From positions 1-11,917 of the forward strand of contig JBKHBQ010000112.1 of the NCBI GenBank assembly GCA_046542305.1: a stretch of DNA of 11,917 nucleotides, written 5' to 3'. Position numbers and translations under genes: made by a program. This stretch comes from JBKHBQ01 sp046542305 (GTDB taxonomy: Bacteria; Bacteroidota; Bacteroidia; Bacteroidales; 4484-276). The notes beneath the pieces were generated by a model that saw only the letters and a list, made by a program, of their open reading frames with translations, was not told where the DNA came from and searched no databases. Shown piece after piece: positions 1 to 7,335 of the stretch; position 1 is the stretch's first letter; every line of letters begins with the position of its first letter.

Positions 1-1016
1 GGGTGCTGTACGTGTCGGGTGAAGAAAGCGAACAGCAGATTAAAATGCGTGCCCGGCGCCTGGGCGAGGAAGAATCGGGAGCATATATCCTTACCGAGAC
101 ATCTGTGGAAGCGATTTTTCGCCAGATCGAACAACTGACCCCCGAGCTGGTGGTGATCGACTCCATCCAAACCCTGCACACCGATCTGATCGAATCCTCC
201 GCCGGAAGCATCTCTCAAATCCGCGAATGCGCCAACCAATTGCAGCAATACGCCAAACTTTCCAATACGCCGGTGTTTTTTATCGGGCATATTACCAGGG
301 AGGGCAGCCTGGCCGGGCCGAAAATCCTTGAGCATATGGTGGATACCGTATTGCAGTTCGAAGGCGATCGAAATTACGGATACAGGATTCTCAGGTCGGT
401 AAAAAACCGCTTCGGATCTACTTCGGAACTGGGAATTTATGAAATGTCGGGCGCCGGCCTGCGCGAAGTAACCAATCCTTCGGAACTGCTGATATCGCAG
501 CGCGAGGAGCACCTTAGCGGGATTACCATTGCCGCCACCATGGAAGGGCTCCGTCCGATGCTGATCGAAACCCAGGCACTGGTGAGCACAGCAGCTTATG
601 GGGTGCCTCAGCGCTCAACCACAGGTTTCGATGCCAGACGTCTTAATATGTTGCTGGCAGTACTCGAAAAACGACATGGATTCAAGCTGTCATCAAAAGA
701 CGTCTTTCTGAATATCGCCGGCGGCATACGTGTGGACGATCCTGCAATCGATCTCGCGGTGGTTTGTGCGGTATTGTCATCAAACGAGGACATGCCCGTA
801 AGCCACCATGTTTGCCTTGCTGCCGAGGTGGGGCTGTCGGGTGAGATCCGTGCCGTGAACCGTGTGGAACAGCGCATAGCGGAAGCCGCAAAACTAGGCT
901 TTCAAAAGATCTTTTTATCGCGTTACAACCTGAAGAACCTCGAACAAAAAAAATTCGACATCGAAATTGTGCCTGTTGCAAGGATCGAAGAGGTATTCAG
1001 AAAGCTGTTTGCCTGA
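1..1016 (+). CDS. radA: DNA repair protein RadA/Sms, 5'-truncated by the window edge
   Basis: RadA is a RecA-like, DnaB-type ATPase that drives branch migration of recombination intermediates in the cytoplasm. About 337 residues are visible; the first full codon is GTG at base 3, which is an internal valine and not a start. Seen in the fragment: the start of the ATPase core (LYVSGEES), the Walker B strand ending in Asp53 (ELVVIDS), the RadA-specific KNRFG motif at residues 134-138, and a C-terminal Lon-S16-like domain from about residue 170 to the end (with AIDLAVVCAVLSS). Full RadA proteins are about 450-460 residues, so roughly 120 N-terminal residues, with the C4 zinc finger and Walker A, lie outside the window. 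The fragment reads cleanly to TGA at 1014-1016 with no sign of decay. It converges on the PFOR gene, with 117 bp between the two stops. Identification by motif is firm. Confidence 0.96.
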   Translation, partial: VLYVSGEESEQQIKMRARRLGEEESGAYILTETSVEAIFRQIEQLTPELVVIDSIQTLHTDLIESSAGSISQIRECANQLQQYAKLSNTPVFFIGHITREGSLAGPKILEHMVDTVLQFEGDRNYGYRILRSVKNRFGSTSELGIYEMSGAGLREVTNPSELLISQREEHLSGITIAATMEGLRPMLIETQALVSTAAYGVPQRSTTGFDARRLNMLLAVLEKRHGFKLSSKDVFLNIAGGIRVDDPAIDLAVVCAVLSSNEDMPVSHHVCLAAEVGLSGEIRAVNRVEQRIAEAAKLGFQKIFLSRYNLKNLEQKKFDIEIVPVARIEEVFRKLFA

Positions 1017-1081
1017 TGCAGGAAACCTGACGCCGGTTTGTTATCCCTCCGACAATCTGTATTTTTTACCTGTAGCAGCAT

Positions 1082-1113
1082 AAAAAAAAAGACCGGGAAT
1101 GAACCCGGTCTTT
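1082..1113 (-). terminator. Rho-independent terminator of the PFOR gene
   Basis: A perfect 10-bp stem (AAAGACCGGG at 1088-1097 with CCCGGTCTTT at 1104-1113) encloses a 6-nt loop. On the minus strand it is followed by an uninterrupted U-tract (the A-run at 1082-1090), starting about 20 bp after the nifJ stop. On the plus strand only three U residues follow the stem, so termination of radA here would be weak at best. Confidence 0.93.
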
Positions 1114-1133
1114 AAGCAGAATTAACCAAAATA

Positions 1134-4100
1134 TTAAATGTGATGAGAAAAATCCATTGCTGCCAGTCGTTTGTAGCTTTCATAGCGCCACTTGGCATTC
1201 TTGAGGGCTTCTTCCTCCAGAATTGCGGCTTCGGCCGGGAATGCCTTGCGCAGTGATGTATAGCGGACTTCGCCGTTAAGGAAGTCTTTAAATTTATCCC
1301 ATTCAGGTTCTTTCGAATCGAGTTGGAATGGATTTTTACCTTCTTCTTCAAGTTGAGGATTATATCTGTACAGGTGCCAGTAGCCCGATTCCACAGCGCG
1401 CTTCTCTTCTTCCTGTGTTTTGCCCATGCCTGCACGCAGACCGTGGTTGATACAAGGCGAATAAGCAATAATCACGGACGGGCCCGGATATGTTTCTGCT
1501 TCTTTCAGCGCTTTGAGGAACTGCGATTGGTTGGCGCCCATAGCCACCTGTGCAACATACACGTAGCCGTAGGTCATTGCCATGGCTCCGAGATCTTTTT
1601 TGCGGATCTTCTTGCCTGAGGCAGCAAATTTAGCTACAGCACCCACCGGAGTGGATTTTGAGGCCTGACCACCGGTGTTGGAATATACTTCGGTATCCAT
1701 CACCAGCAGGTTGATGTCTTCGCCGGAGGCAATCACGTGATCGAGACCGCCATAGCCAATATCGTAGGCCCAGCCGTCGCCGCCAAACGACCATACCGAT
1801 TTCTTGATCAGGTATTGTTTCAGGGCGAGGATTTCTTTGGCGATGGAATCGTCCGAATCCTTGATGACTTCAAGTACTTTTGCCGAAGCGATTTTTGAAC
1901 CTTCGCCATCGTTCACGTTTTCGAGCCATTCGTTATAGGCTGCTTTGGTCTTGTCGTCGATGCCGTTGCTAAGAGCTGCTTTCATTTTTTCGGCTATACG
2001 CTGGCGCATCTTGTTTACCCCGAGCATCATTCCAAAGCCGTATTCGGCATTGTCTTCGAAAAGCGAGTTGGCCCATGCCGGTCCTTTGCCTTCAGCATTC
2101 ATGCAATAAGGTGTGGAGGGAGCCGAACCGCCATAAATCGACGAACAGCCGGTGGCATTGGCTATCATCATCCTGTCGCCGTAAAGCTGGGTGATCAGCT
2201 TGATGTAAGGCGTTTCGCCACATCCGGCGCATGCGCCATGAAATTCAAACAGCGGCTGCGCAAACTGGCTGTTCTTTACCGATTTGTCTTTCTCGACGAT
2301 GTTGTCCTTGTACGTAACATGCCGGCTCAGGTACTCCCAGTTTTCAGTTTCATGCATCTGAGAATCGAGCGGTTTCATTACCAGTGCCTTATCCTTGGGA
2401 GGACAAATATCGGCGCAGTTGCCGCAACCTGTACAATCGAGCGGAGTTATCTGGATGCGGAACTGATGCGGTGCAAACACCTTGGGTTTGGCATCAATCG
2501 TAACCATTCCTTCCGGTGCTTTGGCCAGCTCTTCCTCATTGAGGAGGAACGGACGGATGGTGGCGTGCGGACAAACGTAGGCACACTGGTTACACTGAAT
2601 ACAGTTTTCAGGAATCCATTCCGGAACATTTACGGCAATGCCGCGCTTTTCGTAAGCTGTGGTTCCGGGAGGGAAGGTGCCGTCTTCGCGTCCGAGGAAT
2701 GCGCTAACCGGAAGGTCATCGCCTCTCTGGGCATTGATCGGTTCAACCACGTTCTTGATGAAATCCGGAATATCGCGGGTGTCTTTTTCTTGTTCGGGCG
2801 AAAGCTCCGACCATTCTGCGGGAACCTCAACCTGTTCAACATCGCCGCCTTTGTCAACGGCAGCATTGTTCATGTTTACAATGTCCTCACCCTTGTAGCC
2901 GAAACTTTTCACAATGGCTTTCTTCATTTCATCCACTGCAAGTTCGTAAGGAATGACATTGGAAATCTTAAAGAATGCCGACTGCATGATGGTGTTGGTG
3001 CGATTGCCCAGCCCGATTTCTTCCGCAATTTTGGTGGCATTGATGATGTAGAACCGGATGTTGTTGTCAGCCATGAACTTCTTCATGTGATCGGGGAGAC
3101 GGTTTTTGGTTTCTTCGGCATCCCAGATGGAGTTGAGCAGGAAGGTGCCGTCTTTTTTCATCCCTTTCAGCATGTCGTACTTGTTTAGGTAAGCCGGAAC
3201 ATGGCATGCCACGAAATCAGGTTTACCTACTAGGTATTGCGATTGGATGGGCTTGTCGCCAAAGCGCAGGTGCGATGTGGTGATCCCGCCCGATTTTTTG
3301 GAGTCGTAAGCAAAATATGCCTGACAGAATTTGTCGGTGTTTTCGCCGATGATCTTGATGGAGTTCTTATTGGCGCCCACAGTACCGTCAGATCCGAGAC
3401 CGTAGAATTTTGCTGAGAAGGTGCCCTTGGGTACGATGCTGATTTCGGGAAGCAGCGGCAACGAAGTGAATTTCACGTCATCTTTAATACCCACGGTGAA
3501 GCGATTTTTCGGTTCGTTCATTTTCATGTTGTCATACACCGAAATGATCATTGCCGGAGTGGTGTCCTTCGAACTCAGTCCGTAGCGACCGCCCACGATG
3601 AGCGGAGCTTTATCCCTGCCATAGAACATTTCCCTGACATCAAGGTAGAGCGGTTCGCCATTGGCGCCGGGTTCCTTGGTGCGGTCGAGCACGGTGATGC
3701 GCTTAACCGATTCTGGAAGTACGTTCATGAAATACTTTTCAGAGAATGGCCTGTACAGGTGAACGCTGATCAAACCTACCTTTTCGCCTTTATCCATCAG
3801 GTAATCGATGGTTTCGCGAATGGTCGGGGTGACCGAACCCATGGCTATGATGATGTTTTCAGCTTCCGGATCGCCATAGTAGGTAAACGGATGGTATTCG
3901 CGGCCGGTTAATTTGGTAACCTGCTGCATATACTCTTCTACCAGGTCGGGGATCGGGTCGTAGAATTTGTTGGCAGCTTCACGTGCCTGGAAATAAATAT
4001 CCGGGTTCTGAGCCGTACCGCGGGTTACGGGATGCTCGGGATTGAGCGCGTTGTCCCTGAAAGCCTGCAGCGCTTTCCAGTCGACCATCTTTGCCAGATC

Positions 4101-4673
4101 ATCGTTTTCGAAATATTCTACTTTCTGTATCTCGTGTGAAGTCCTGAATCCATCGAAGAAATGAACAAAAGGAATTCTTGACCTGATCGCTACCAGGTGC
4201 GCAATTCCGGCGATATCCATAATTTCCTGAACGCTGCCGGTTGCCAGGAAGGCAAATCCTGTGTTGCGGGCTGCCATCACATCCGAATGGTCGCCAAAAA
4301 TCGAAAGAGCCTGTGCTGCCAAACTCCTTGCACTTACGTGAAATACGCCGGGCAGCAGCTCACCCGAGATTTTATACATGTTAGGGAGCATCAGCATAAG
4401 GCCCTGAGAGGCTGTGAACGTGGTGGTGAGTGCACCTGCCTGTAATGAACCGTGTACAGCGCCTGCTGCGCCACCTTCCGACTGCATCTCGATAACCTTT
4501 ACCGTCTCGTCAAAAATGTTCTTCCTGCCGTTGGCTGCCCATTCATCAATGTATTCGGCCATCGTCGAAGAGGGCGTGATGGGATAAATTGCAGCTACTT
4601 CGCTAAACATGTAAGCTATGTGCGATGCTGCGTAGTTACCATCACAGGTGATAAACTTTTTCTTTTCTGTCAT
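1134..4673 (-). CDS. nifJ: Pyruvate:ferredoxin (flavodoxin) oxidoreductase, homodimeric type
   Basis: This cytoplasmic enzyme oxidatively decarboxylates pyruvate with CoA to acetyl-CoA and CO2 and passes electrons to ferredoxin or flavodoxin. The 1179-residue product carries the whole single-chain architecture. The N-terminal pyrimidine-binding domain has YPITPSS near residue 30. A gamma-type domain (KFYGLGSDGTVGANKNS) lies near 420. The ferredoxin domain has two 4Fe-4S motifs, Cys691/694/697/701 and Cys747/750/753/757. The TPP domain has GDGWAYDIGYGG around Asp966 followed by NTGGQAS. Cys815, Cys818, Cys843 and Cys1074 have the spacing of the proximal-cluster ligands known from the Desulfovibrio africanus enzyme. 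An in-frame ATG lies 69 bp upstream (4742), but the sequence from 4673 (MTEKKKFITCDGNYAAS) matches the usual N-terminus and the extra residues look untranslated. No Shine-Dalgarno sequence is visible. The chain ends soon after the TPP domain, without the long C-terminal extension of the D. africanus protein. Confidence 0.97.
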   Translation of the reverse strand: MTEKKKFITCDGNYAASHIAYMFSEVAAIYPITPSSTMAEYIDEWAANGRKNIFDETVKVIEMQSEGGAAGAVHGSLQAGALTTTFTASQGLMLMLPNMYKISGELLPGVFHVSARSLAAQALSIFGDHSDVMAARNTGFAFLATGSVQEIMDIAGIAHLVAIRSRIPFVHFFDGFRTSHEIQKVEYFENDDLAKMVDWKALQAFRDNALNPEHPVTRGTAQNPDIYFQAREAANKFYDPIPDLVEEYMQQVTKLTGREYHPFTYYGDPEAENIIIAMGSVTPTIRETIDYLMDKGEKVGLISVHLYRPFSEKYFMNVLPESVKRITVLDRTKEPGANGEPLYLDVREMFYGRDKAPLIVGGRYGLSSKDTTPAMIISVYDNMKMNEPKNRFTVGIKDDVKFTSLPLLPEISIVPKGTFSAKFYGLGSDGTVGANKNSIKIIGENTDKFCQAYFAYDSKKSGGITTSHLRFGDKPIQSQYLVGKPDFVACHVPAYLNKYDMLKGMKKDGTFLLNSIWDAEETKNRLPDHMKKFMADNNIRFYIINATKIAEEIGLGNRTNTIMQSAFFKISNVIPYELAVDEMKKAIVKSFGYKGEDIVNMNNAAVDKGGDVEQVEVPAEWSELSPEQEKDTRDIPDFIKNVVEPINAQRGDDLPVSAFLGREDGTFPPGTTAYEKRGIAVNVPEWIPENCIQCNQCAYVCPHATIRPFLLNEEELAKAPEGMVTIDAKPKVFAPHQFRIQITPLDCTGCGNCADICPPKDKALVMKPLDSQMHETENWEYLSRHVTYKDNIVEKDKSVKNSQFAQPLFEFHGACAGCGETPYIKLITQLYGDRMMIANATGCSSIYGGSAPSTPYCMNAEGKGPAWANSLFEDNAEYGFGMMLGVNKMRQRIAEKMKAALSNGIDDKTKAAYNEWLENVNDGEGSKIASAKVLEVIKDSDDSIAKEILALKQYLIKKSVWSFGGDGWAYDIGYGGLDHVIASGEDINLLVMDTEVYSNTGGQASKSTPVGAVAKFAASGKKIRKKDLGAMAMTYGYVYVAQVAMGANQSQFLKALKEAETYPGPSVIIAYSPCINHGLRAGMGKTQEEEKRAVESGYWHLYRYNPQLEEEGKNPFQLDSKEPEWDKFKDFLNGEVRYTSLRKAFPAEAAILEEEALKNAKWRYESYKRLAAMDFSHHI

Positions 4674-4815
4674 AATATGAATGATTTGTGCTTTAGTGTT
4701 TTCAGTTACAAAATTTGGCACGAAATTACGTAATAATAACACATCTTCATTCCTCTGATTGTTTCTTATAGGTCAAAATCAGCTATTTAAAATCATTTTA
4801 GATTAACGCATCGAT

Positions 4816-4840
4816 TAATTGCCATTGCTAAAAGCAATTA
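4816..4840. repeat. Imperfectly placed inverted repeat TAATTGC/GCAATTA
   Basis: TAATTGC (4816-4822) and GCAATTA (4834-4840) are perfect reverse complements across 11 nt. Inside, ATTGC (4824-4828) can pair instead with the same right arm across 5 nt, so the site has two tandem left half-sites competing for one right half-site. It could be a regulator site or a weak mRNA leader hairpin. The region is A/T-rich, so chance is a real alternative. Confidence 0.35.
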
Positions 4841-4880
4841 GAAAAAACTCTGCTTATAAAAAAATTTTCCGGATTTCGAA

Positions 4881-4899
4881 ATTTGTACCCGCTACAAAT
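4881..4899. promoter_or_regulatory. Candidate operator, ATTTGTA-n5-TACAAAT
   Basis: A perfect inverted repeat with 7-bp arms (4881-4887 and 4893-4899) surrounds the central CCCGC, which is a G/C island in A/T-rich DNA. The half-site TACAAAT recurs exactly at 4971-4977, 78 bp on. Dyads of this size between divergent genes are typical of dimeric regulator sites. It does not fit the textbook FNR, CRP or Rex consensus, so no regulator is proposed. Confidence 0.45.
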
Positions 4900-5043
4900 A
4901 AAGCTTAAAGTTTGACACTCATTTTTTGGGGGGCAAACTCAAGTGTTTAATACATCATGTGAGAACGGTCTACAAATATGTGTTGTTAATAAGCATTTAT
5001 TTAATTAGTTTTACGGATTACTGATAAGAATTGTGGTGTAAGG

Positions 5044-7197
5044 ATGCGAATTTTAATATTTTTTTTGTTGTTGGGATCTGTAATTATCGGGCCTGCACAA
5101 ACCGAAAGGATCGAAGAGCTTAAAACGCAGATCGAATCCACAGTACCTAATGGCGAGAAACTCAAACTACTGAATTCAATTTCATCGCTCTACCTCGACG
5201 TCGATCCGCGGGAAGGCTTAATATATGGTCGCCAGGCAGTTGACCTTGCCACCCGGCTCGATGATGATGAACAACTTGCCCGTGCAAACAGAAACCTGGG
5301 GCATCTTTATTTTGTGTTAAACCTTCCCGATTCGGCTTTGTATTATCTTAAACCGTCGTATACCTACTTTAAGGAGCAGCAGAATCAGGAGAATCTTTTT
5401 CAGGGTGCAAATTTGCTGGGGCTGACCTTTAACGATATCCCGAATTTCGACAGCGGAATACATTACCTTTCCATTGCAAAAAATATCGCACAGCTTAAGA
5501 ACGATTCCATTAAGCTGGCATCAATTTATGTCAACATCGGGTCGATGTATCAGGATCAGTCAAAGCTGCAGCAGGCATTCGATTATTATATCCGGGCAAC
5601 GGAGGTTTATGAACGCCTGGGGCAAAATAAAGACCTGGCCATTGTTCTGAATAATATGGCTTTGATCTATATAGATCAGGAAAATTACCATAAAGCCATT
5701 TTATTGCTGAAAAGAGCCTCGAGATTAAATGAAAAAATTGGCGACAGGGTAAATCTTTCGATAAATTTCTCAAATCTGGGTATCTGCTATAAGGAAATTT
5801 TGCTATACGATTCGGCGATTGCAACGTTCAACCGCTCCCTTGAAATTGCAGGTGAATTAAATCTTACCCATGATCTGGCCAGAAATTATCTTAACCTGGG
5901 AAATGTATATATCAAATTAAAAAAATTCGAGGAGGCCCGAAAAAGTTACCAGATTTCTCTCGACTACAGCAACCGGATGAACCTGGAAATGGGACGAGTT
6001 TATAACCATCTTGCCATGGCAAGCCTTGGTCTCGAAACCGGAGAACTCCACCTGGTTGAGCAGAGTCTGGACGAAGTGTATGAAACGGTTATTGAAACAG
6101 GTATTCTGCGACTCCACTTGGATGCACTCTGGTTTTACGTACGTCTTATGAAGCAGAAAGGTGATTACAGGGCTGCCTCTGAATATCAGGATCTATACAT
6201 GAATCTGAAGGACAGCATGCAAAATCTTGCACGTACAGAACAACTCGAAGCTTTGCAGGCAAAATACGAATCGGAGAAAAAAGAGGCTGAAAATTTACAA
6301 TTGCGCGCCGAAAATCAATACAGTGGCCAGGTCATCAGAAATCAACAACTGATTGGGATAGGGATTTTTATCGTGCTGATACTGGTAACCCTGCTGGCAT
6401 TTACCTTCTTCAGGAGTCGGCAGAAGCTAAGAAGGGCATTTGATATCATGAAAGACCTGAACCGGAAGATCGGAGATCAAAACCGGGAACTGGAGAAAGT
6501 GAACCAGACCAAGGATCGTTTGTTTTCGCTTATTGCTCATGATCTGAGGAGTCCCTTCAATACTATCTCCGGGTTTCTTGAGTTGCTGATCGAGGAGTAC
6601 GACGATTATACCGATGAAAAGAAAAAGGATATCCTGGAAACTGTCCATCAGCAAAGCATTAACACCTACGGATTGCTTGAGAACCTGTTGCAATGGTCGT
6701 CTACCCAGCGTGATATGATCGACCCTGAGCCCCGGAATATTCAGGTGCAAAAATTGGTAGACGAACAACTGGATCTTTTATCGGTACGTATCCACAAAAA
6801 GCAAATCAGCATTGAGAAGGATATTAATCCCGGAAGCATCGTTCATACAGATTATACCATGACCATGACCATCCTGCGCAATTTGATTAACAATGCCATA
6901 AAATTCAGTTATCCTGCGGGAACCATAACAATTTCCTCCACCACATACGGTTCATATGTAAGGATTGATGTGCGTGATGAAGGGGTGGGAATGTCACAAG
7001 ATCTGATCACGGAAATTCATAGTGGCAAAAGGATCTATCCATCTTCAGGCACCGAAAATGAAAAAGGTGCAGGGCTGGGTATCGAAATCGTGAAGGATTT
7101 CGTGAAACAAAACCGCGGCTATTTCGAAATTGCGAGTGAGCCAAAAAAAGGAACGACATTTTCCGTATTTCTGCCTGAAGGAGAAAACAGCCTGTAG
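5044..7197 (+). CDS. TPR-containing sensor histidine kinase
   Basis: This 717-residue inner-membrane sensor should autophosphorylate and pass phosphate to a response regulator. In order: a hydrophobic signal peptide (residues about 1-19, ending GPAQ); a periplasmic array of about seven to eight TPR-like helix pairs (about 30-390; for example NIGSMYQDQSKLQQAFDYY and NLGNVYIKLKKFEEARKSY); a charged coiled coil (about 395-430); one membrane segment (about 437-458); a second coiled coil; a HisKA domain with HDLRSP, phosphoacceptor His499; and a HATPase_c domain with N-box Asn617, G1 box DEGVGM from Asp645, and G2 box GAGLG at 675-679. All catalytic boxes look intact. It has no receiver or DNA-binding domain and no regulator gene lies beside it. 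This design is common in Bacteroidota; the signal sensed is unknown. The ATG at 5044 is preceded directly by AGG, too close to act as a normal ribosome binding site, and is chosen because the signal peptide starts there. Confidence 0.93.
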   Translation: MRILIFFLLLGSVIIGPAQTERIEELKTQIESTVPNGEKLKLLNSISSLYLDVDPREGLIYGRQAVDLATRLDDDEQLARANRNLGHLYFVLNLPDSALYYLKPSYTYFKEQQNQENLFQGANLLGLTFNDIPNFDSGIHYLSIAKNIAQLKNDSIKLASIYVNIGSMYQDQSKLQQAFDYYIRATEVYERLGQNKDLAIVLNNMALIYIDQENYHKAILLLKRASRLNEKIGDRVNLSINFSNLGICYKEILLYDSAIATFNRSLEIAGELNLTHDLARNYLNLGNVYIKLKKFEEARKSYQISLDYSNRMNLEMGRVYNHLAMASLGLETGELHLVEQSLDEVYETVIETGILRLHLDALWFYVRLMKQKGDYRAASEYQDLYMNLKDSMQNLARTEQLEALQAKYESEKKEAENLQLRAENQYSGQVIRNQQLIGIGIFIVLILVTLLAFTFFRSRQKLRRAFDIMKDLNRKIGDQNRELEKVNQTKDRLFSLIAHDLRSPFNTISGFLELLIEEYDDYTDEKKKDILETVHQQSINTYGLLENLLQWSSTQRDMIDPEPRNIQVQKLVDEQLDLLSVRIHKKQISIEKDINPGSIVHTDYTMTMTILRNLINNAIKFSYPAGTITISSTTYGSYVRIDVRDEGVGMSQDLITEIHSGKRIYPSSGTENEKGAGLGIEIVKDFVKQNRGYFEIASEPKKGTTFSVFLPEGENSL

Positions 7198-7280
7198 AGA
7201 AAAACCCGCGGTGATTTGTTTTATGAGGCCTGCAAGAAGGTTAAAAAATGTCAACGCCAAAATCGGGAAGGTTTTTTTGA

Positions 7281-7288
7281 TAATTTTG
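7281..7288 (+). promoter_or_regulatory. Candidate Bacteroidota -7 element before the DHODH-like gene
   Basis: TAATTTTG matches the Bacteroidota sigma-A -7 consensus TAnnTTTG exactly and lies 47 bp upstream of the DHODH-like start. No clear -33 TTTG is seen at the expected distance. If used, the gene has its own transcript of about 40 nt leader, in addition to any read-through from the kinase gene, behind which no terminator is evident. Confidence 0.5.
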
Positions 7289-7313
7289 TAGATATTAATG
7301 GGCAATCGATTAC

Positions 7314-7332
7314 ATAATAAAAAAAATATTAT
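7314..7332 (+). repeat. A/T inverted repeat just before the DHODH-like start
   Basis: ATAATA (7314-7319) and TATTAT (7327-7332) are perfect reverse complements across a 7-A loop, ending three bases before the ATG at 7336. It occupies the place of a ribosome binding site. The hairpin would be weak, and the stretch may simply be the unstructured A/T-rich leader used for non-Shine-Dalgarno initiation. Confidence 0.3.
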
Positions 7333-7335
7333 CAC

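Larger units (their letters stand above)
4674..5043. promoter_or_regulatory. Divergent A/T-rich control region between PFOR and the sensor kinase
   Basis: These 370 bp separate two divergently transcribed genes, so both promoters should lie here. I see no RNA gene and no convincing small ORF. The stretch holds a perfect 7-5-7 inverted repeat (4881-4899), a further TACAAAT at 4971-4977, a weaker TAATTGC/GCAATTA repeat (4816-4840), a TTTCGAAA palindrome (4874-4881) and a T6G6 homopolymer junction (4922-4933). No exact TAnnTTTG -7 element was found on either strand; TAAAGTTTG near 4906 is one base too long. Which gene each element serves is not shown by the sequence. Confidence 0.6.

Noticed and set aside
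2238..3188. 316-codon open frame antisense to the PFOR gene
   Set aside because: It mirrors the ferredoxin and neighbouring domains of an intact PFOR; its cysteine- and phenylalanine-rich translation has no motif and no upstream signal.
4674..4742. 23-residue N-terminal extension of PFOR from an upstream ATG
   Set aside because: The family N-terminus begins at 4673, and the extra residues show no targeting signal or conservation pattern.
7198..7280. Terminator after the sensor kinase
   Set aside because: There is a T-run at 7272-7278 and a CCGCGG palindrome near 7206, but no stem immediately precedes the T-run, so no terminator is called.
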